Assembly (NCBI RefSeq): GCF_004331255.1
Contig: NZ_SJOF01000004.1
Span: 221,033-285,032 of the forward strand
Direction: 5' to 3'
Origin: Acinetobacter sp. ANC 4173
GTDB lineage: Bacteria; Pseudomonadota; Gammaproteobacteria; Pseudomonadales; Moraxellaceae
Length of the DNA stretch: 64,000 nucleotides
Shown: one piece after another, positions 55,700-64,000 of the stretch
Numbering within the stretch: the stretch's first letter is position 1
Layout of the letters: each line of letters begins with the position of its first letter
Translations under genes and position numbers: made by a program
Notes under the pieces: generated by a model
Seen by the model: the letters and a program-made list of their open reading frames with translations, nothing else
Told to the model about the DNA's origin: nothing
Database searches by the model: none

Positions 55700-56829
55700 T
55701 GTGGGCTGGTCTCTGGCGTGAACTCCGCTATTTAGCCACACATAAATGGGACTTGTGTTTAGTTACACTCGCTCCTCTATGTGTGATTGTGCTATTTAGC
55801 TGTATGTTTGCGCAGGGAAAGCCTGAACATTTACCGATTGCGATTATTGATCAAGACCAGAGTAATCTGAGTCGAAATATCGAAAAATATTTATCCAGCA
55901 ATCCAAGCTTGGCTATTTATACAGTAACGCCCGACTCCAATGAAGCTGAACACCTACTGAATGAAACAAAAATTTGGGGCTACGTACTGATTCCAGAAGG
56001 TGCTGAACAACGACTGGTTCAAGCCAAGGATGCTGAAATTGCTCTTGCATTTAATCAAAGTTACTTCAGTGTTGGAAATACCATTTCTTCTGCCATGCTC
56101 AGCAGTACTGTGCAGGCCATGGCAAATTACATGGGACAAAATTATTTAGAAAATAATATTCCCTATTTAGACCTCCCTACCCCCAATGTGAAAATCTCGC
56201 CACTCTATAATCCGAGTCTCAGTTACGAATTTTATTTAGAACCTTTCGTCATTCCTGCTGTTCTGCATTTATTACTCTGTTGTTGTGTGGCCTTTTCTGT
56301 AGGTCAGGAATTTCAATTTAAGTCTGCAAAAAACTGGCTGAAATCTTCAACAATATGGACTGCGTTACTCAGTAAAGTTCTTGTTTATGTTTTTATTTTC
56401 AGTATTTGGACATGGTTGTGGATGTTCTGGCTTATAGAAATTCGAGGATGGTTTGTGGCTGGTCAACTCTGGCTGTTGCTTTTAGCCCAGTTTTTATTTT
56501 ATTTCGCCTACGCTTTAATGAGTGCAACTGTAGTATTAGCGACCCACAATTTAGCCAAAACTTTTGGCTTTATTGCGGTATATGGCGGTTCATCCTTAAG
56601 TTTTGCAGGTGTGACACTCCCCTTAAATAATGCCCCTGCATTTACTAAATTTTGGGCCAATATTATTCCGTATACCCCTTATGCCAAGCTACAAACTGAA
56701 CAATGGGTTGTTGGTAGTCCTATACAACTTTCATTCATTCCTTTAGCAATTCTAGTTTTTTATTGTCTCTTCTATTGGACAACTTCTTTCCTGTTATTAA
56801 AAAAACATCGTGTAGAGGTGCGGGAATGA
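55699..56829 (+). CDS. ABC-2 type permease, first
   Basis: 376 aa. One N-terminal helix (LATHKWDLCLVTLAPLCVIV) is followed by a large extracytoplasmic domain and five C-terminal helices (AVLHLLLCCCVAFSV; WTALLSKVLVYVFIFSIWTW; LAQFLFYFAYALMSATVVLA). This is the ABC-2 (YhhJ/DrrB-like) export permease layout. It is 1 bp overlapped by hlyD and 4 bp by the next permease (ATGA). No ABC ATPase gene is in the operon. Confidence 0.87.
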   Translation: MWAGLWRELRYLATHKWDLCLVTLAPLCVIVLFSCMFAQGKPEHLPIAIIDQDQSNLSRNIEKYLSSNPSLAIYTVTPDSNEAEHLLNETKIWGYVLIPEGAEQRLVQAKDAEIALAFNQSYFSVGNTISSAMLSSTVQAMANYMGQNYLENNIPYLDLPTPNVKISPLYNPSLSYEFYLEPFVIPAVLHLLLCCCVAFSVGQEFQFKSAKNWLKSSTIWTALLSKVLVYVFIFSIWTWLWMFWLIEIRGWFVAGQLWLLLLAQFLFYFAYALMSATVVLATHNLAKTFGFIAVYGGSSLSFAGVTLPLNNAPAFTKFWANIIPYTPYAKLQTEQWVVGSPIQLSFIPLAILVFYCLFYWTTSFLLLKKHRVEVRE

Positions 56830-57932
56830 AACAAAAATTGAAGTCATTTATTTTTTACTTTGTAAAAACATTCAAAGATATTGCAAAGAATAGCTCCATT
56901 CTCACGACGATGGTGCTTTCTATCTTCTTCTATAGTTTTTTCTATCCCACCGCTTATAAGGCACAACATGCTGAATCATTACCCATCATTATTGTGGATG
57001 AAGAACAAAGCACGTTAACTGCCAGTATCATTAATGCAGCAAGCAACAGTCCTAATATTCAGGTTCGTGCGGTAACAGGAAATTTTGCCGAAGCAGAGAC
57101 GTGGGTTAAGCAACAACGTGCAGATGGCATTCTGCTATTACCAGATAATTTGTCTAATAGTATTCATCGCGGTGAAGTCGGAGGTGTTGGGTTATATTTA
57201 AGTGCTGCCTATTTTTTAAGAACCAAACAAATTGGTTTGGGATTGGCAACAGCCATTGAAAATACCCTAGCAGAACGTGCAGAAAAGTTTGGACAGATTT
57301 CACATTTTTCTCCCACCCTTTCAGTTCATCAAATTCCATTATTTAATACACTTTCAGGCTATGGCAGTTATATTTTTCCAGCGATTGCCCCGTTAATTAT
57401 TCATCAAACCATTGTCTTGGGCTTGTGTATGCTGATCGCAGGTTATCGCAACTCAAATTGGCGGAGCAAAACAACTGAGTTTTGGGGAATCTTTGCCGCT
57501 GCGCTAAGTATTGGTTGTTTGGGCTGCTTTTATTTATTTGGCTTTACCTTCTGGCTTTATGACTACCCACGTGGCGGAAATTTTTGGGGCATGCTGATTG
57601 CTGTCCCAATTTTTATAAGCAGTGTGATTGGGCTGAGTCTTGTCTTGGCTTCTTATCTAGATCTTCCCGAACGTGCAGGTCATCTCATTGTTTTCACCTC
57701 CATTCCACTTTTTTTACTTTCGGGTACAGCATGGCCACATGCTGCTATGCCACTTTGGATGCAATACTTAGGCTCAGTTCTCCCATCCACTCAAGGTATT
57801 CAAATGTTTATTCAATTGAATCAGATGGGTGTACCTACGCAAATGGTTATACCTAAGCTGATTTATCTGAGCGTTTTTGCTGGTGTCTGTTTAAGCTGGG
57901 CATATTATCGTTTATGTAACACACGTAACTAG
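56826..57932 (+). CDS. ABC-2 type permease, second
   Basis: 368 aa from the ATG at 56826, which overlaps the previous stop as ATGA; an upstream start at 56763 lies inside the first permease. Layout matches the first permease: an N-terminal helix (LTTMVLSIFFYSFFYPTAYK), a soluble domain and a C-terminal set (IGCLGCFYLFGFTFWLYDY; MLIAVPIFISSVIGLSLVLA; LIVFTSIPLFLLSGTAWPH). With the first it likely forms a heterodimeric export channel. The lack of an ATPase partner is the notable gap. Confidence 0.87.
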   Translation: MKQKLKSFIFYFVKTFKDIAKNSSILTTMVLSIFFYSFFYPTAYKAQHAESLPIIIVDEEQSTLTASIINAASNSPNIQVRAVTGNFAEAETWVKQQRADGILLLPDNLSNSIHRGEVGGVGLYLSAAYFLRTKQIGLGLATAIENTLAERAEKFGQISHFSPTLSVHQIPLFNTLSGYGSYIFPAIAPLIIHQTIVLGLCMLIAGYRNSNWRSKTTEFWGIFAAALSIGCLGCFYLFGFTFWLYDYPRGGNFWGMLIAVPIFISSVIGLSLVLASYLDLPERAGHLIVFTSIPLFLLSGTAWPHAAMPLWMQYLGSVLPSTQGIQMFIQLNQMGVPTQMVIPKLIYLSVFAGVCLSWAYYRLCNTRN

Positions 57933-58186
57933 TCACTTATTCATCATTTTTATCGCATAAAAAAATTAATTATTAAAACACAATTGAATTACCAAATAAA
58001 ACAGCCTAAATAACAATCAAACAACAATAATAAATTAAAAAAAGATCGCTCATTCTTCATAATAACTTCACAATAGCCACCTTCGATCTGCCAGCATTCT
58101 TCTTTTTTTCATGCCACCGCATCTTGATGCAGCATAAGAGTTCTTGCAGATATTTTTTTGCCCCTAATTTTTTTTCTGAGCTGAGT

Positions 58187-59482
58187 ATGAAAAAAATTAA
58201 GATAAGCCTTGCATGGCAAATTGTAATTGCACTCATTTTAGGTGTACTTTTAGGCTCTTTTCTGCACTATTCTCCTGAATATCGTGATGCCTTTGTAACT
58301 AATTTATTGAGTCCACTGGGTTCAATATTTATTAGCCTCATCAAAATGATTGTAATCCCACTTGTGGTTTCAATGCTGATTCTCGGCATTGCAAATACAA
58401 GTCATGGTACCAATGTTGGTCGACTAGGTTTCAAAACTATTCTATATTTTGAAATCATTACAACCATTGCCATTATTGTTGGCTTGGTTGCGGCAAATGT
58501 ATTCCAGCCAGGTGCTGGTATTGATATGTCGACGCTAACTCAAGTTGATATTTCTAAATATCAAGAAACCAGTCATGAAGTTAGCCAACATTCACATGGT
58601 TTAGTTCAAACCATCTTGTCTCTAATTCCACCGAACATCTTTGCTGCATTAACTAGCGGTCAAATGCTACCGATTATTTTCTTCTCGGTATTGTTTGGTA
58701 TTGGTTTAGGTTCATTATCTAAAGAAACTAAACAACCGCTGATTCAGGTATTGCATGGTGTTTCTGAGACAATGTTCAAAGTTACACACATGATCATGAA
58801 GTTTGCACCTCTAGGTGTATTCGGCTTAATCGCTGCGACCGTTGCTAACTTTGGTTTTAGTTCGTTACTTCCATTGGTAAAACTTGCAGTATTGGTTTAT
58901 GCAGCTATTTTCTTCTTCACTTTTATTGTATTAGGACTTGTTGCCAAAATTTGCGGATTCAGCATTTGGACCATTATCAAAATCTTAAAAGATGAATTGA
59001 TTTTAGCTTACTCAACTGCCAGTTCAGAAACCGTTCTTCCACGTATTATGGAAAAAATGGAAGCGTATGGCGCGCCAAAAACAATTACTAGTTTTGTCAT
59101 TCCAATTGGCTATTCGTTCAATTTGGATGGTTCAACACTGTATCAAAGTATTGCCGCAATTTTCATTGCTCAGCTCTATGGCATTGACTTAAGCTTGGGT
59201 CAGCAAGTCATTTTAGTACTTACTTTAATGATTACCTCTAAAGGCATTGCAGGTGTACCTGGTGTTTCTTTCGTGGTGCTATTGGCGACTTTAGGCAGTG
59301 TTGGGATTCCACTTGAAGGTCTGGCATTTATTGCCGGTATTGACCGTATTTTAGATATGGCACGTACTGCGTTGAATGTCGTTGGTAACGCATTAGCTGT
59401 TCTTGTGATCAGTAAATGGGAAGGCCAATTTGATACGGAAAAGCAAAAGAACTACAATGTACAACTGAATGATACTTTGTAA
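58187..59482 (+). CDS. dicarboxylate/amino acid:cation symporter (DAACS family, GltP/DctA type)
   Basis: 431 aa from the ATG at 58187 (MKKIKISLAWQIVIALILGV); a start at 58124 lacks support. Family landmarks are SLIKMIVIPLVVSMLILGIA, the Ser-rich STASSETVLPRIMEKMEAY hairpin and SFNLDGSTLYQSIAAIFIAQ, and MITSKGIAGVPGVSF in the last helices. It takes up glutamate, aspartate or C4-dicarboxylates with H+ or Na+. Which substrate it uses is not clear from sequence. A perfect terminator follows at 59497. Confidence 0.92.
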   Translation: MKKIKISLAWQIVIALILGVLLGSFLHYSPEYRDAFVTNLLSPLGSIFISLIKMIVIPLVVSMLILGIANTSHGTNVGRLGFKTILYFEIITTIAIIVGLVAANVFQPGAGIDMSTLTQVDISKYQETSHEVSQHSHGLVQTILSLIPPNIFAALTSGQMLPIIFFSVLFGIGLGSLSKETKQPLIQVLHGVSETMFKVTHMIMKFAPLGVFGLIAATVANFGFSSLLPLVKLAVLVYAAIFFFTFIVLGLVAKICGFSIWTIIKILKDELILAYSTASSETVLPRIMEKMEAYGAPKTITSFVIPIGYSFNLDGSTLYQSIAAIFIAQLYGIDLSLGQQVILVLTLMITSKGIAGVPGVSFVVLLATLGSVGIPLEGLAFIAGIDRILDMARTALNVVGNALAVLVISKWEGQFDTEKQKNYNVQLNDTL

Positions 59483-59496
59483 TTACTAATGCAATT

Positions 59497-59522
59497 AAAA
59501 AGGACGCTAAGGCGTCCTTTTT
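59497..59522 (+). terminator. terminator after the symporter
   Basis: AAAAAGGACGC (59497-59507) and GCGTCCTTTTT (59512-59522) with a TAAG loop. It also fits the convergent lipoprotein gene. Nearly identical to the hairpin at 60014. Confidence 0.93.
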
Positions 59523-59541
59523 TATTTAACATCGCTTTTGA

Positions 59542-59979
59542 TTATTCAATTTTCTCGCCAAATACGGACACGCTAATGTCTCGAATTTTGCTACTGCCAT
59601 TGGGTTTATCAAAACTCACGTCATACTGTACTAAGTTTTTATCATAGGCATATTCATAGGTCACAGTATATTTACTTGGCTGATTGCTTTCATTCAGCAA
59701 TTTCTTTGACACGATTTTCTTGGTTTTATAATTTTCTTGAGGTAAACCGCGTGCAAATTTTTGCATGTTTTTCTGATCACCTTGATAACGTGCTTGCAGC
59801 TCAGGTTCAAAATGCGTCATCAATTGGTCAAAATTCTGCGCACGTAAATTATCATACGCCTCTTGAGCAGCCTGTACCTGCTGTGGACTAGGATCTGGAA
59901 TATTGGCCTGCTGTCCCAGTTTGTCGCATCCACTGAACACCAATACCGATGCTAAAATCGCATACTTCATCTTCATCAT
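59542..59979 (-). CDS. small lipoprotein, uncharacterised
   Basis: 145 aa from the ATG at 59979 (GGGAAAAG ribosome site); upstream 60009 and downstream 59970 ATGs are alternatives. The lipoprotein signal MMKMKYAILASVLVFSGCDK has lipobox VFSGC. The mature part has a helical stretch (PSPQQVQAAQEAYDNLRAQN) and a beta-rich end resembling a DUF4878/SnoaL-like small fold. It stands between two near-identical terminators, downstream of gyrA on the same strand. Function unknown. Confidence 0.78.
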   Translation of the reverse strand: MMKMKYAILASVLVFSGCDKLGQQANIPDPSPQQVQAAQEAYDNLRAQNFDQLMTHFEPELQARYQGDQKNMQKFARGLPQENYKTKKIVSKKLLNESNQPSKYTVTYEYAYDKNLVQYDVSFDKPNGSSKIRDISVSVFGEKIE

Positions 59980-60013
59980 TCTTTTCCCATTATTTATGCA
60001 ACAAATCATATAG

Positions 60014-60039
60014 AAAAAGGACGCCTAAGCGTCCTTTTT
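60014..60039 (-). terminator. terminator after gyrA
   Basis: AAAAAGGACGC (60014-60024) pairs with GCGTCCTTTTT (60029-60039) with a CTAA loop. It lies 15 bp past the gyrA stop and 35 bp upstream of the lipoprotein start. Stem identical to the one at 59497. Confidence 0.93.
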
Positions 60040-60053
60040 GTTTAGATCATGAC

Positions 60054-63026
60054 TTATTCTTCTTCAGATTCATTCAAATCTGATTCGTTTTCAGTTTCAT
60101 CTACAATCATTTCATCATCAACCAACTTTTCATTAGCCACTGCTGATTCTACAGTCTCGATTTCATCTTCTTCTACAGCATCAATCGCTTCTACACCCAC
60201 CAATGTTTCATCTTCACCTAAACGGATCAAACGAACACCTTGTGCATTACGGCCTGTTTGTGCAACTTCTGAAGCGCGAGTACGAACCAAAGTACCACCG
60301 TCTGAAATCAGCATCAGTTCTTTGGTTTCATCAATCGCAACAGCACCGACCAATTCGCCATTACGCTCTGAAGTCTTAATGGCGATCACACCTTTCCCAC
60401 CACGTTTTTTGGTTGGGAAATCATCGACTGGTGTACGTTTACCATAACCATTAGCAGAAGCACAGAGCACTTCGCCTGTTTCAGGAACGACCACCAAAGA
60501 CACGATACGGCTAATGAAGTTTGAATCTGCATCATCATCATCCGATTCAACTTCTTCTGACTCATCTGCTTGAGCCGAACCAATAGTGACACGCATACCA
60601 CGTACACCTTTGGCAGAACGACCCATCGCGCGTACATCAGTTTCAGCAAAACGAATTGCTTTACCTTCATTTGAGAACAACATAATTTGCTGTTCGCCAT
60701 CAGTAATTGCAACACCAATCAAGGTATCTTCTTCGTTCAGCTCAATTGCACGTAAACCATTTGAACGTACATTACTGAATTGTTCCAACTCTACACGTTT
60801 CACGGTGCCTGAAGCAGTTGCCATAAATACAAAGAAGTTTTTACGTAACTTTTCAGTCAATTCTGCAAATTCAGCAACAATTTCATCATCAAGATCTGTT
60901 GTAGAAAGCTCTACACCCAACTCTTTTAATTGTTTACGTAATGCATCTGATAATTCATCTGCATCTTCAGCCAATCCATCAAATGATGCTTTTAAGGCTT
61001 CATAATGTGCTTCGATAATGCTGTTTTCACGTAGTTTCACTACATTGGCACGAACAAAAGCTTTAAAGTCGGCTAAACGATCTTTAAATTTCTTTGGCGC
61101 ATCAATCACAGGCAAAATTGCAGTAATCGTTTCATCTGCCTCTAACGGCAGTAAGTTCACCATTGGGCGACCTTTTGCACCGCGAGAAGCTTGTGGCACT
61201 TCAAACACTTTCAGACGATACACTTTACCGACGTTAGTAAAGCATAAAACAGTCGCATGGTTTGAGGTTACAATCAGATGCTGAATGTAATCATCTTCTT
61301 TCATCGATGTTGCAGATTTACCACGTCCACCACGACGTTGCGCAGCATAATCAGACAACGGTTGAGTTTTTGCATAACCTGTTTTGGAAACAGTTAATAC
61401 GACTTGTTCTTCTGGAATTAAATCTTCACGAGAGAAGTCAATACGCGATTCTACAATTGCCGTACGACGAGCATCGCCATATTGCTGAAGAACCAAAGCC
61501 AACTCTTCTTTAATCACAGCCATCAACAAATTAAAATCGTTCAAAATTGCAGTGAGTTCAGCAATTTGTCCCAAAATTTCTGTGTATTCAGCATGAAGTT
61601 TGTCTTGCTCTAAACCTGTTAAACGGTGCAAGCGTAGCTCTAAAATCGCACCGACCTGGGTAGGAGACAAACGATACATATCGCCATCTAAACCAAATGG
61701 ACGGTTTGGATCTTCACCTTCAATCACTTCAGGACGAACAGAAACCGAACCTGCTTTTTCTAGGAGTGCAACCACACCACCCGCTGACCATTCACCTGCT
61801 TGTAAACGCTCACGTGCTTCGGCTGGGTTAGCAGAAGTCTTAATCGTTTCGATGATGGCATCGATATTCGCCAAGGCAACTGTCAAGCCTTCTAAGATAT
61901 GACCACGTTCACGCGCTTTGCGTAATTCGAACATAGTGCGGCGGGTCACGACTTCTTGACGATGACGAATAAATGCCGCAATGATATCTTTAAGATTCAT
62001 TAATTTTGGCTGTCCGTTGTCCAGACACACCATGTTAATGCTGAAAGAGTTTTCGAGTTGCGTATTCAAGAATAAGTTGTTGACCACAACTTCAGCATTC
62101 TCACCACGTTTTAGATCAATGGCGATACGCATCCCGTCTTTATCAGATTCGTCGCGTAGTTCTGAAATACCTTCGAGTTTCTTCTCTTTTACCAACTCAG
62201 CAATACGCTCGATGGTTTTCGCTTTGTTGACTTGATATGGAATTTCAGTGAAGACAATCGTGGTACGACCTGTTTTTTGATCTTCCTCAAAGTGGTATTT
62301 ACCACGGATATGCAAACGACCTTTACCTGTACGGTAAGCATCGACAATACCCGATTTACCATAAATAATGCCGCCAGTCGGAAAATCTGGACCCGAAATA
62401 TGCTGCATTAAACCTTCGATACTGATATTTGGGTTTTCAGCATAAGCCAAACATGCATTCACGACTTCCGTCATGTTATGTGGCGCCATATTGGTCGCCA
62501 TACCTACTGCAATACCAGTCGTACCGTTAATCAACAAATTCGGAATACGCGTTGGCATCACTTGTGGGATACGTTCTGAACCGTCGTAGTTGTCTTCCCA
62601 GTCTACGGTATCTTTTTCGAGATCCGCCAAAATTTCATGGGTAAGCTTTTGCATACGCACTTCGGTATAACGCATTGCTGCTGCACTATCACCATCGACA
62701 GAACCGAAGTTACCTTGACCATCTACAAGCATATAACGCAAACTAAAATCTTGCGCCATACGAACAATAGTTTCATAAACAGCAGAATCACCATGCGGGT
62801 GATATTTACCGATTACGTCACCGACAACACGGGCAGACTTTTTGTATGCTTTGTTGTAGTCATTACCCAATTCGTGCATTGCAAAAAGCACACGACGATG
62901 AACAGGTTTTAGACCATCTCGTACATCAGGTAAAGCGCGTGATACAATCACGCTCATTGCATAATCCAAATACGAGTGCTTGAGTTCATCCTCAATGGCA
63001 ATCGGTCTAATTTCCGATACGCTCAT
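60054..63026 (-). CDS. gyrA: DNA gyrase subunit A with an extra helical block in the C-terminal domain
   Basis: 990 aa. The breakage-reunion domain is intact, with catalytic Tyr120 (AAAMRYTE) and a quinolone region of wild-type look ([11 protein letters not shown]; Ser81, Glu85). The GyrA box QRRGGRGKS is at about 563-571, in the beta-pinwheel. The family norm is 875 (E. coli) and, from memory, about 904 in A. baumannii. The excess is mostly residues 643-729, a charged, helix-rich insertion (from [16 protein letters not shown] to [10 protein letters not shown]) between blades, where E. coli has only a few residues. A second short acidic insert lies near 816-839, and the tail (after 950) is very acidic. 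Confidence 0.96.
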   Translation of the reverse strand: MSVSEIRPIAIEDELKHSYLDYAMSVIVSRALPDVRDGLKPVHRRVLFAMHELGNDYNKAYKKSARVVGDVIGKYHPHGDSAVYETIVRMAQDFSLRYMLVDGQGNFGSVDGDSAAAMRYTEVRMQKLTHEILADLEKDTVDWEDNYDGSERIPQVMPTRIPNLLINGTTGIAVGMATNMAPHNMTEVVNACLAYAENPNISIEGLMQHISGPDFPTGGIIYGKSGIVDAYRTGKGRLHIRGKYHFEEDQKTGRTTIVFTEIPYQVNKAKTIERIAELVKEKKLEGISELRDESDKDGMRIAIDLKRGENAEVVVNNLFLNTQLENSFSINMVCLDNGQPKLMNLKDIIAAFIRHRQEVVTRRTMFELRKARERGHILEGLTVALANIDAIIETIKTSANPAEARERLQAGEWSAGGVVALLEKAGSVSVRPEVIEGEDPNRPFGLDGDMYRLSPTQVGAILELRLHRLTGLEQDKLHAEYTEILGQIAELTAILNDFNLLMAVIKEELALVLQQYGDARRTAIVESRIDFSREDLIPEEQVVLTVSKTGYAKTQPLSDYAAQRRGGRGKSATSMKEDDYIQHLIVTSNHATVLCFTNVGKVYRLKVFEVPQASRGAKGRPMVNLLPLEADETITAILPVIDAPKKFKDRLADFKAFVRANVVKLRENSIIEAHYEALKASFDGLAEDADELSDALRKQLKELGVELSTTDLDDEIVAEFAELTEKLRKNFFVFMATASGTVKRVELEQFSNVRSNGLRAIELNEEDTLIGVAITDGEQQIMLFSNEGKAIRFAETDVRAMGRSAKGVRGMRVTIGSAQADESEEVESDDDDADSNFISRIVSLVVVPETGEVLCASANGYGKRTPVDDFPTKKRGGKGVIAIKTSERNGELVGAVAIDETKELMLISDGGTLVRTRASEVAQTGRNAQGVRLIRLGEDETLVGVEAIDAVEEDEIETVESAVANEKLVDDEMIVDETENESDLNESEEE

Positions 63027-63521
63027 GCATACTCCTTGTTATACAAGCAGGAATTCTGCCCGCATTTATATCTTAAATCTTGCAAAAATTTAACTCAGGA
63101 AATTGAGCTAAAAAACTAAAATACAGCCGTAAATTTTAGCATATTTTATCCCTTTTAGGTGCGTATTTAGCTGAGTTAATTTCGTTTGTTTTCCTTTGTT
63201 TATCGTTGTTTTTTTATACTATTTTTTGATCTGAATTAAGTTGAAAAATAAGCTATTTCACAATGCTGCTATTTAGATTGTATGTAATACTTTAAATTCT
63301 TGTTTTATTTATAGTATTGGTAAATTGATTTAATATTTTTAATATTTCTAATGACTTTCGCACTTTACAGCCTTTCTAAACTCTATTTTGCCTCACAGGT
63401 TATCTTCTATTCAGCCCTGATGAGATAAGTCCTAAGCGCAAAAAACGCCCAAGTTCATAACAACTTAAGCATGACTTAAATTGTTTGCACAAGAGCGTTT
63501 TTTCGAACAATCGTTCAGAAA
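63027..63521. other. gyrA upstream region / etfA 3' region
   Basis: 495 bp, AT-rich. It holds the gyrA promoter area and, at 63442-63503, the etfA terminator hairpin. No other gene, tRNA or repeat was recognised. Confidence 0.55.
63442..63503 (-). terminator. long-loop terminator of etfA
   Basis: On the minus strand AAAAAACGC (63503-63495) pairs with GCGTTTTTT (63450-63442). The loop contains further AAGTT/AACTT pairing. It is 19 bp past the etfA stop. Confidence 0.7.
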
Positions 63522-64000
63522 TTAGATTTTAGATACTAATTCAGGAACAACAGTATTCAAGTCACCCACCAACCAGTAGTCAGCAACTGCATTAATTGGC
63601 GCTTCTTCGTCTTTGTTGATCGCAACGATCACTTTAGAGTCTTTCATACCCGCCAAGTGCTGAATCGCACCAGAAATACCTACAGCGATGTAAAGGTCAG
63701 GTGCAACGATTTTACCTGTTTGACCGACTTGCATGTCGTTTGGAACGAAGCCAGCATCAACCGCAGCACGTGAAGCACCTTGTGCAGCACCAAGCTTGTC
63801 CGCTAATGGGTCAAGTACTTTATGGTAGTTCTCACCAGAACCTACACCACGACCACCAGAAACCACGATGCGTGCAGCTGTGAGTTCTGGACGTTCAGAT
63901 TTCACGATCTCTTCAGATACAAACTTAGAGATCCCTGCATCTTTTGCTTCGCTTACAGCTTCAACCGCAGCAGAACCGCCTGTGTTAGCAACAGGATCAA
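63522..64000 (-). CDS. etfA: electron transfer flavoprotein alpha subunit, C-terminal part (cut by window edge)
   Basis: The open minus-strand frame runs off the window end (about 159 residues to the stop at 63522). It shows the FAD-binding C-terminal domain of ETF-alpha: [73 protein letters not shown] carries electrons from acyl-CoA and other dehydrogenases to ETF-ubiquinone oxidoreductase. An internal Met at 63905 is not the true start. etfB is expected just beyond the window. Confidence 0.95.
   Translation of the reverse strand, partial: DPVANTGGSAAVEAVSEAKDAGISKFVSEEIVKSERPELTAARIVVSGGRGVGSGENYHKVLDPLADKLGAAQGASRAAVDAGFVPNDMQVGQTGKIVAPDLYIAVGISGAIQHLAGMKDSKVIVAINKDEEAPINAVADYWLVGDLNTVVPELVSKI

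Noticed and set aside
60049..60447. Several Ser-rich frames on the plus strand opposite gyrA
   Set aside because: They are antisense images of acidic and other gyrA codons; gyrA is unambiguous.
62000..62400. Intein as explanation for the long GyrA
   Set aside because: The extra block (643-729, encoded near 60.8-61.1 kb) is too short, is not at an active-site motif, and has no Cys/Ser start with His-Asn end.
61800..62900. Quinolone-resistance change in gyrA
   Set aside because: The region reads HGDSAVYE (Ser81, Glu85), the usual susceptible residues for Acinetobacter.
1..64000. tRNA, rRNA, CRISPR, insertion sequences or prophage genes
   Set aside because: No T-loop-like GGTTCGA pattern with a cloverleaf, no spaced repeats with spacers and no transposase or phage gene were seen.

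Overview
The window is low-GC (about 40%) gammaproteobacterial chromosome, and its gene content and order point to the genus Acinetobacter: a LolD plus LolC/E pair beside comEC, a PilZ gene next to lolC, an undivided ybgC-tolQRAB-pal block, and a GyrA with an acidic tail. No rRNA, tRNA, CRISPR array, prophage or insertion sequence was seen. Most of the sequence is core chromosome; the accessory-looking parts are 4.4-22.2 kb, 31.4-35.7 kb and 53-58 kb.

Layout: 1-490, the start of purL (cut by the window edge). 904-4237, dgt, ruvA and ruvB, with a nested-palindrome element between ruvA and ruvB. 4461-8167, a secreted M20 hydrolase, an unknown membrane-anchored protein and a cysteine desulfurase. 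8351-16073, an eight-gene minus-strand operon (two flavin monooxygenases, a cytoplasmic M20 deacylase, two binding lipoproteins, a GNAT acetyltransferase, an ABC permease and its ATPase). Facing it across a divergent control region are a TonB-dependent receptor, a glutathione transferase and a tonB-exbB-exbD set (16392-22143). 22576-27558, ybgC-tolQRA-tolB-pal. 27613-31274, a small protein, fbp, a SpoU methyltransferase and a sigma-factor module. 31409-35656, two tandem CSLREA/GlyGly-CTERM surface proteins. 36015-42738, hda, an AI-2E/PerM protein, purM-purN, a hydrolase, a signal peptide peptidase and a lipid A acyltransferase. 42728-49139, comEC, lolD-lolC, PilZ, EamA and YaiI. 49424-52846, an unknown protein, a 46-codon ORF, serC and a Coq4-like protein. 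53012-57932, a TolC/HlyD/two-permease export operon. 58187-64000, a dicarboxylate symporter, a lipoprotein, gyrA and the end of etfA.

The most interesting system is 8.3-22.2 kb. The enzyme set (acetyltransferase, two luciferase-type monooxygenases, M20 deacetylase, polar amino acid ABC importer with two binding proteins) matches the logic of the Bacillus subtilis ytm/yxe operons, which break down S-substituted cysteines through N-acetylation, oxidative C-S cleavage and deacetylation. Here it is joined to an outer-membrane receptor, what looks like its own TonB energiser and a glutathione transferase, with a cysteine desulfurase just downstream. The proposal is a complete Gram-negative route from outer-membrane capture of a cysteine or mercapturate conjugate to sulfur release. 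The two halves share a 15-bp direct repeat, one copy before each transcription unit, exactly 105 bp apart.

Other points: an extra helical block of about 85 residues in the GyrA C-terminal domain, a perfect hairpin with two overlapping mini-ORFs before the sigma-factor gene, a 20-bp perfect palindrome over the promoter of the exporter operon, 19 in-frame 30-bp repeats in tolA, and several long intergenic hairpins.
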